Source: Planctomycetota bacterium
Lineage (GTDB): Bacteria; Planctomycetota; Phycisphaerae; Phycisphaerales; UBA1924
DNA length: 64,000 bases
Direction of reading: 5' to 3'
Assembly: GCA_017303555.1 (NCBI GenBank)
Contig: JAFLCN010000001.1
Location: 186,001 to 250,000, forward strand
How positions within the stretch are numbered: the first letter of the stretch is position 1; every line of letters begins with the position of its first letter. The position numbers and the translations under genes are program-made. Shown piece after piece: positions 61,077-64,000 of this stretch. The notes beneath the pieces were generated by a model. It was not told where the DNA came from. It saw only the letters and a program-made list of their open reading frames with translations, and did not search any database.

Positions 61077-61430
61077 CGGGTCCCTTCCCCGGATTTGCCG
61101 GAGCGAAGACCAACCGCAAAGCACATAGCCCAGCGCACAACGCTGTGCGGCCCGCGGAAAAAATTTGAGCGTCCAAGCTCACAGGCCTCGACGGCTGGTG
61201 TTCGTTCCCCCGCAGGAACCGAACGACCTGCAACGTTCGCCGGCTTACTGCAAATCCATTGCAGGAAAGCCTTTGAGAACGCTGACGACCCGGAGGCCAC
61301 GGAGAGGTCCACCCTCACATCCGTCCAAATCCCTAACGAGATGGGTCGTCCAATCGACGATGGCGGACTGTATGCGCGCCGCGAAGCGTTCGCAACACGG
61401 ACCGCTTTGCGAAGGTACACTTCGGGGTCT
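61077..61430. other. Intergenic region between GH35 gene and TolC gene
   Basis: 354 bases if the TolC gene begins at 61431. A short inverted repeat CGCACA-ACGC-TGTGCG lies at 61134-61149. The bases TACACT at 61414 could be a -10 box. If translation starts at the in-frame ATG 61341, the gap is 264 bases. I see no other gene or repeat. Confidence 0.4.
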
Positions 61431-63383
61431 GTGACGCTCGCGAAGCCCCGATCAAAGTCCGAACAACTGCGCGTGATCGACCGCCCTCCGCCAATTCCGT
61501 TCCGCCGCAACCGCGTCCTGCGCGGGGCCTCGGTTTTATTTTTGTTTGGGACAGCGGCTTCTCTCAGCGGCTGCAATTCGGGGATGGATGCGATCGACCG
61601 TCGCATCGACGAGATGCTGCAAAGCCGATCGAGCGAGCTGCGCTCGAACAAGGTGCCGGCGAACGACTATTCGAAGGAAGCCGCCCAGTCTGATGACCAG
61701 AAGATTCGAGACCACTCTCTGGCGAGCGACCCGAAGTCCAACAACCCGGTCGCGGACGAGTTGAAGTACACCCCCGCCGACGAGGCTCGCGATGTATCGG
61801 AGCGCCTGAACGCGTACGCGATCGATGCGTACGGCACGGACACCGCCGGCGCAGGCTTGAAGGACGCCCGACCGATCGATCTCGTTTCGTCGTGGAAGAT
61901 CGCGCAGAAATCTTCCCGGGAGTTTCTGACCGCCGAGGAGGACTACCTGCTGGCGGTGATCGGCCTGCTGGCGGAGCAGCACCGCTGGGACCCGCGGTTT
62001 TTCAACGACACCACGATCGCCGCGAGCAACACGTGGAACGACGGCACTCCGGCGAACGCGTTGAGCGTCATCAACACGCTGAAGGTGCAGAAGAAGCTTC
62101 CGTACGGCGGGCAGGTGGAAGCGTCGTGGGTGGCAAACGCGGGTCAGCAGTTGGTTGGCACGGTTTCCGACGAGTACGTGCAGGCTTCGGCCGTGCAGCT
62201 TTCGGCGAATGTGCCGCTGCTGCGCGGGGCGGGCATGGTGGCGCAGGAGCCGCTGATCCAGGCCGAGCGCGACGTGATCTACCGGGCCCGGGCGTTCGAG
62301 CGATTCCGGCGTCAGTTGCTCGTCAACATCGCGGGCGACTACTTCCAGCTCGTACAGGTGCAGTCGCAGATCGCGAACCAGATGCGATCGCTCGACAGCC
62401 TGCGGACGTTCCAAACGGCCACGCAGGCGCGTGTCGATGCGGGTCGCATCCGCGCGTTCGAGGTGAACATCGCCGCGAACGATGTGCTCAACGCCGAAGC
62501 GGCGCTCGCCAACCTGCGGGAGCAGTACATTCTGCAGCTCGATCGATTCAAAGTCCGTCTCGGGCTTCAGGTTTCGGAACGTGTGGTCATCCGGCCGCTC
62601 GCGCTCGAGATCCCGACGCCGGATTCGACGCTCGACCAGGCGACGCGGGCGGCCCTGGAGTTCCGGCTCGACCTGCAGAACACCCGCGACCGCGTTGATG
62701 ATGCTCGCCGGGGCGTCGCCAACGCACAGAACGCGACCTTGCCGGCGCTGAACGTCGGCACTACCGCGCTCATCATCACCGACCCGAACAAGGACATCGG
62801 CGGCGTCAATTTCAGCCCGCAGGATTCGACCGTCTCGGGCAACGCCACGCTCTCGCTCCCGCTCGACAACGAGATCGAACGCCTGAACGTCCGTTCGGCC
62901 ACGATCGCTCTCCAGCAACGCGAACGCACCCTCGAACAAGCTCGCGACAACGTGATCGTCGGCGTGCGGAGCGCGCTCCGCAACATCGATCTCGCGGCGT
63001 TCAGCCTGAAGCTTGCCGAGCAGCAGGTGCAGATCAACCGGCGCCGGCTCGAAGAGCAGCTCCTCAAAATCGACGAGGTCGATGCGAAGCAGGTCGTCGA
63101 CTCGCAGAACGCGCTGCTCCTGGCGGAGAACCGGCGCGACCAGGCGAAGACCGACCTGCGCAATTCGATCCTGAACTACCTGCTCGAATCCGACCAGCTC
63201 CGCGTCGCTCCCGACGGCACCTTCCAGCCGCTGCCGGGCATGGAACTCACGGCCGCGGGCAACACGACGCCGGGCGCCGGCGACCCACCACCGATGGGAA
63301 ATCCTGAGCAAGCCGCGGGCGCGATGAGGCAGGATGCGCCGGCAAAGACGCCGGCCGATCCCTCCGCGCCGAAGAACCCCTGA
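61431..63383 (+). CDS. TolC-family outer-membrane efflux lipoprotein
   Basis: 650 residues from a GTG start; in-frame alternatives are ATG 61341 and GTG 61473. A basic stretch (RRNRVLRGASVLFLFGTAAS) with lipobox SLSGC indicates a lipoprotein. The mature part has the two repeated coiled-coil halves of TolC proteins: YYLLAVIGLLAEQHRWDPRF-like entry, then FRRQLLVNIAGDYFQLVQVQ, ALANLREQYILQLDRFKVRL, and in the second half RERTLEQARDNVIVGVRSAL and EEQLLKIDEVDAKQVVDSQN. It should form an outer-membrane export duct. A Pro/Ala tail ends it. No partner pump genes are in the window. Confidence 0.82.
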   Translation: MTLAKPRSKSEQLRVIDRPPPIPFRRNRVLRGASVLFLFGTAASLSGCNSGMDAIDRRIDEMLQSRSSELRSNKVPANDYSKEAAQSDDQKIRDHSLASDPKSNNPVADELKYTPADEARDVSERLNAYAIDAYGTDTAGAGLKDARPIDLVSSWKIAQKSSREFLTAEEDYLLAVIGLLAEQHRWDPRFFNDTTIAASNTWNDGTPANALSVINTLKVQKKLPYGGQVEASWVANAGQQLVGTVSDEYVQASAVQLSANVPLLRGAGMVAQEPLIQAERDVIYRARAFERFRRQLLVNIAGDYFQLVQVQSQIANQMRSLDSLRTFQTATQARVDAGRIRAFEVNIAANDVLNAEAALANLREQYILQLDRFKVRLGLQVSERVVIRPLALEIPTPDSTLDQATRAALEFRLDLQNTRDRVDDARRGVANAQNATLPALNVGTTALIITDPNKDIGGVNFSPQDSTVSGNATLSLPLDNEIERLNVRSATIALQQRERTLEQARDNVIVGVRSALRNIDLAAFSLKLAEQQVQINRRRLEEQLLKIDEVDAKQVVDSQNALLLAENRRDQAKTDLRNSILNYLLESDQLRVAPDGTFQPLPGMELTAAGNTTPGAGDPPPMGNPEQAAGAMRQDAPAKTPADPSAPKNP

Positions 63384-63519
63384 AAACATGAGCGGCGCAC
63401 GTTGAATGCACCGCCGGAGCTGGCGCGGTCGGCCCCGCTTGGTCTTGACGCACCGGACTTGCGCGAATCCCGGCCGCAAACGGCGGCAATCCCTCGGCCA
63501 CGGCTCCGGAAACGATCGG

Positions 63520-64000
63520 TCAGATCGCGGCGCCCGACCATGAGGGCGGTTCGGACGGGACAGCGGGCAGGTCCGCCGCGGCAGCTTCGGCCGGCTCCGG
63601 CTTGACTTCCGTGACGGGTTCGACCGGCTCGGGCTTGTCTTGCAGCTCGCCCCGCGGGTCGATGCAGAAGAATCCGCCATCGATGCGTGCGCCATCTTCC
63701 ACGATCAGGATTTTCGCTTTGCAATCGCCCCGCCAGCGGGCGGTCTCGCCGATCACCACGTGACCGTGCGTCACCACGTCTGCCTTTAGTTCGCCGAGCA
63801 CTTCAACGGCATCGCCGGCGCGAACGCCGGGCGCCCACACCCGGCCCTTGCGCTTGATGAACAGGATGCCCGTCGTCTCCACGCGACCCCCGGTTCGGTC
63901 GGTATCGACAATGACATCGCGGACAGTCTGCCGCTTGTAACAGCTCGGACAGGTGGTCGTTTCGGCCTTCTGGGCGATGTGCATCGTCGCGCGGCAATGG
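63520..64000 (-). CDS. Bactofilin-like protein, 5' end possibly off the window
   Basis: At least 154 residues (from the ATG at 63984), but the frame stays open to base 64000, so the start may be further right. The centre has a beta-helix pattern of bactofilins (GILFIKRKGRVWAPGVRAGD, EVLGELKADVVTHGHVVIGE, IVEDGARIDGGFFCI). Before it is a CPSC pair (TTTCPSCYKRQTV) which with an upstream HC could form a zinc-ribbon. The last 40 residues are Pro/Glu-rich. Bactofilins polymerise into cytoskeletal filaments; here possibly with a metal-binding N-terminus. Confidence 0.7.
   Translation of the reverse strand, partial: HCRATMHIAQKAETTTCPSCYKRQTVRDVIVDTDRTGGRVETTGILFIKRKGRVWAPGVRAGDAVEVLGELKADVVTHGHVVIGETARWRGDCKAKILIVEDGARIDGGFFCIDPRGELQDKPEPVEPVTEVKPEPAEAAAADLPAVPSEPPSWSGAAI

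Noticed and set aside
59304-63383. A 1359-codon open frame reading into the TolC-family gene
   Set aside because: The first ~680 codons run antisense to the GH35 gene and are Arg/His-rich without domain features. The TolC gene starts near 61341-61473.
1-64000. CRISPR array, insertion sequence, prophage or integrase
   Set aside because: No regularly spaced repeats, transposase motifs or phage genes were seen; the visible repeats are isolated hairpins, one tandem duplication and operator dyads.

Overview
The window looks like a chromosomal segment of a GC-rich planctomycete, most likely a Phycisphaerales-type bacterium. This is an inference from content, not from a database match. The pointers are a large Ser/Thr kinase with C-terminal TPRs, two secreted subtilases ending in EF-hand/dockerin-like tails of the kind common in Phycisphaerae, a prepilin-like N-terminus on a secreted protein, an ECF sigma/anti-sigma pair, many small lipoproteins and secreted domains of unknown function, and frequent GTG/TTG starts. 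No rRNA, CRISPR array, integrase or insertion sequence is visible. There is one tRNA (Ala, TGC).

Layout. 1-5.1 kb: polysaccharide deacetylase (cut by the left edge), secreted esterase, ankyrin protein, a small secreted protein, and a VOC protein divergent from a tandem HxlR regulator with a palindrome between them. 5.2-12.8 kb: lipoprotein hydrolase, two DinB-superfamily proteins, a TPP riboswitch in front of thiC, a second VOC protein, small exported proteins and a methyltransferase. 12.8-20.3 kb: a TetR - membrane protein - SRPBCC operon with operator-like repeats, a PDZ/retropepsin-like protein, acetyltransferase, acyl desaturase, and an ALDH7-type dehydrogenase. 20.3-28 kb: beta-lactamase-fold serine hydrolase, rpiA, PfkB kinase, rdgB, ClpP/SppA-like protease, comB-like phosphatase, ankyrin + cupin pair.

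28-37.6 kb: dnaK with a terminator, a methyltransferase, the TPR kinase overlapping a uridine-kinase-like protein, an EamA transporter, and pckA with a TTG start. 37.6-39.1 kb is a small accessory patch (orphan protein plus a PIN/Phd toxin-antitoxin pair). 39.2-48 kb: FAD oxidoreductase with a palindrome inside the gene, tpiA, two tandem subtilases, and a long coiled-coil protein with a chain-length-regulator-like membrane topology. 48-57.5 kb: anti-sigma and sigma genes, a divergent pseudopilin-like gene, cyclophilin, outer-membrane beta-barrel protein, tRNA-Ala, M28 peptidase, secG, yicC and a PDZ protein. 57.5-64 kb: HD phosphohydrolase overlapping a GH35 beta-galactosidase-family gene, a TolC-family lipoprotein, and a bactofilin-like gene that reaches the right edge.

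How the genes work together: pckA, tpiA, rpiA and the PfkB kinase belong to central carbon flow but are scattered. Most genes are single or in two- to three-gene units. I found no clear new defence or mobile system. The most interesting leads are the coiled-coil/PCP-like protein next to the twin subtilases, the GH35 protein with an Asp at the nucleophile position coupled to an HD hydrolase, and the DNA palindromes at 4498, 14864, 39971 and 49673.
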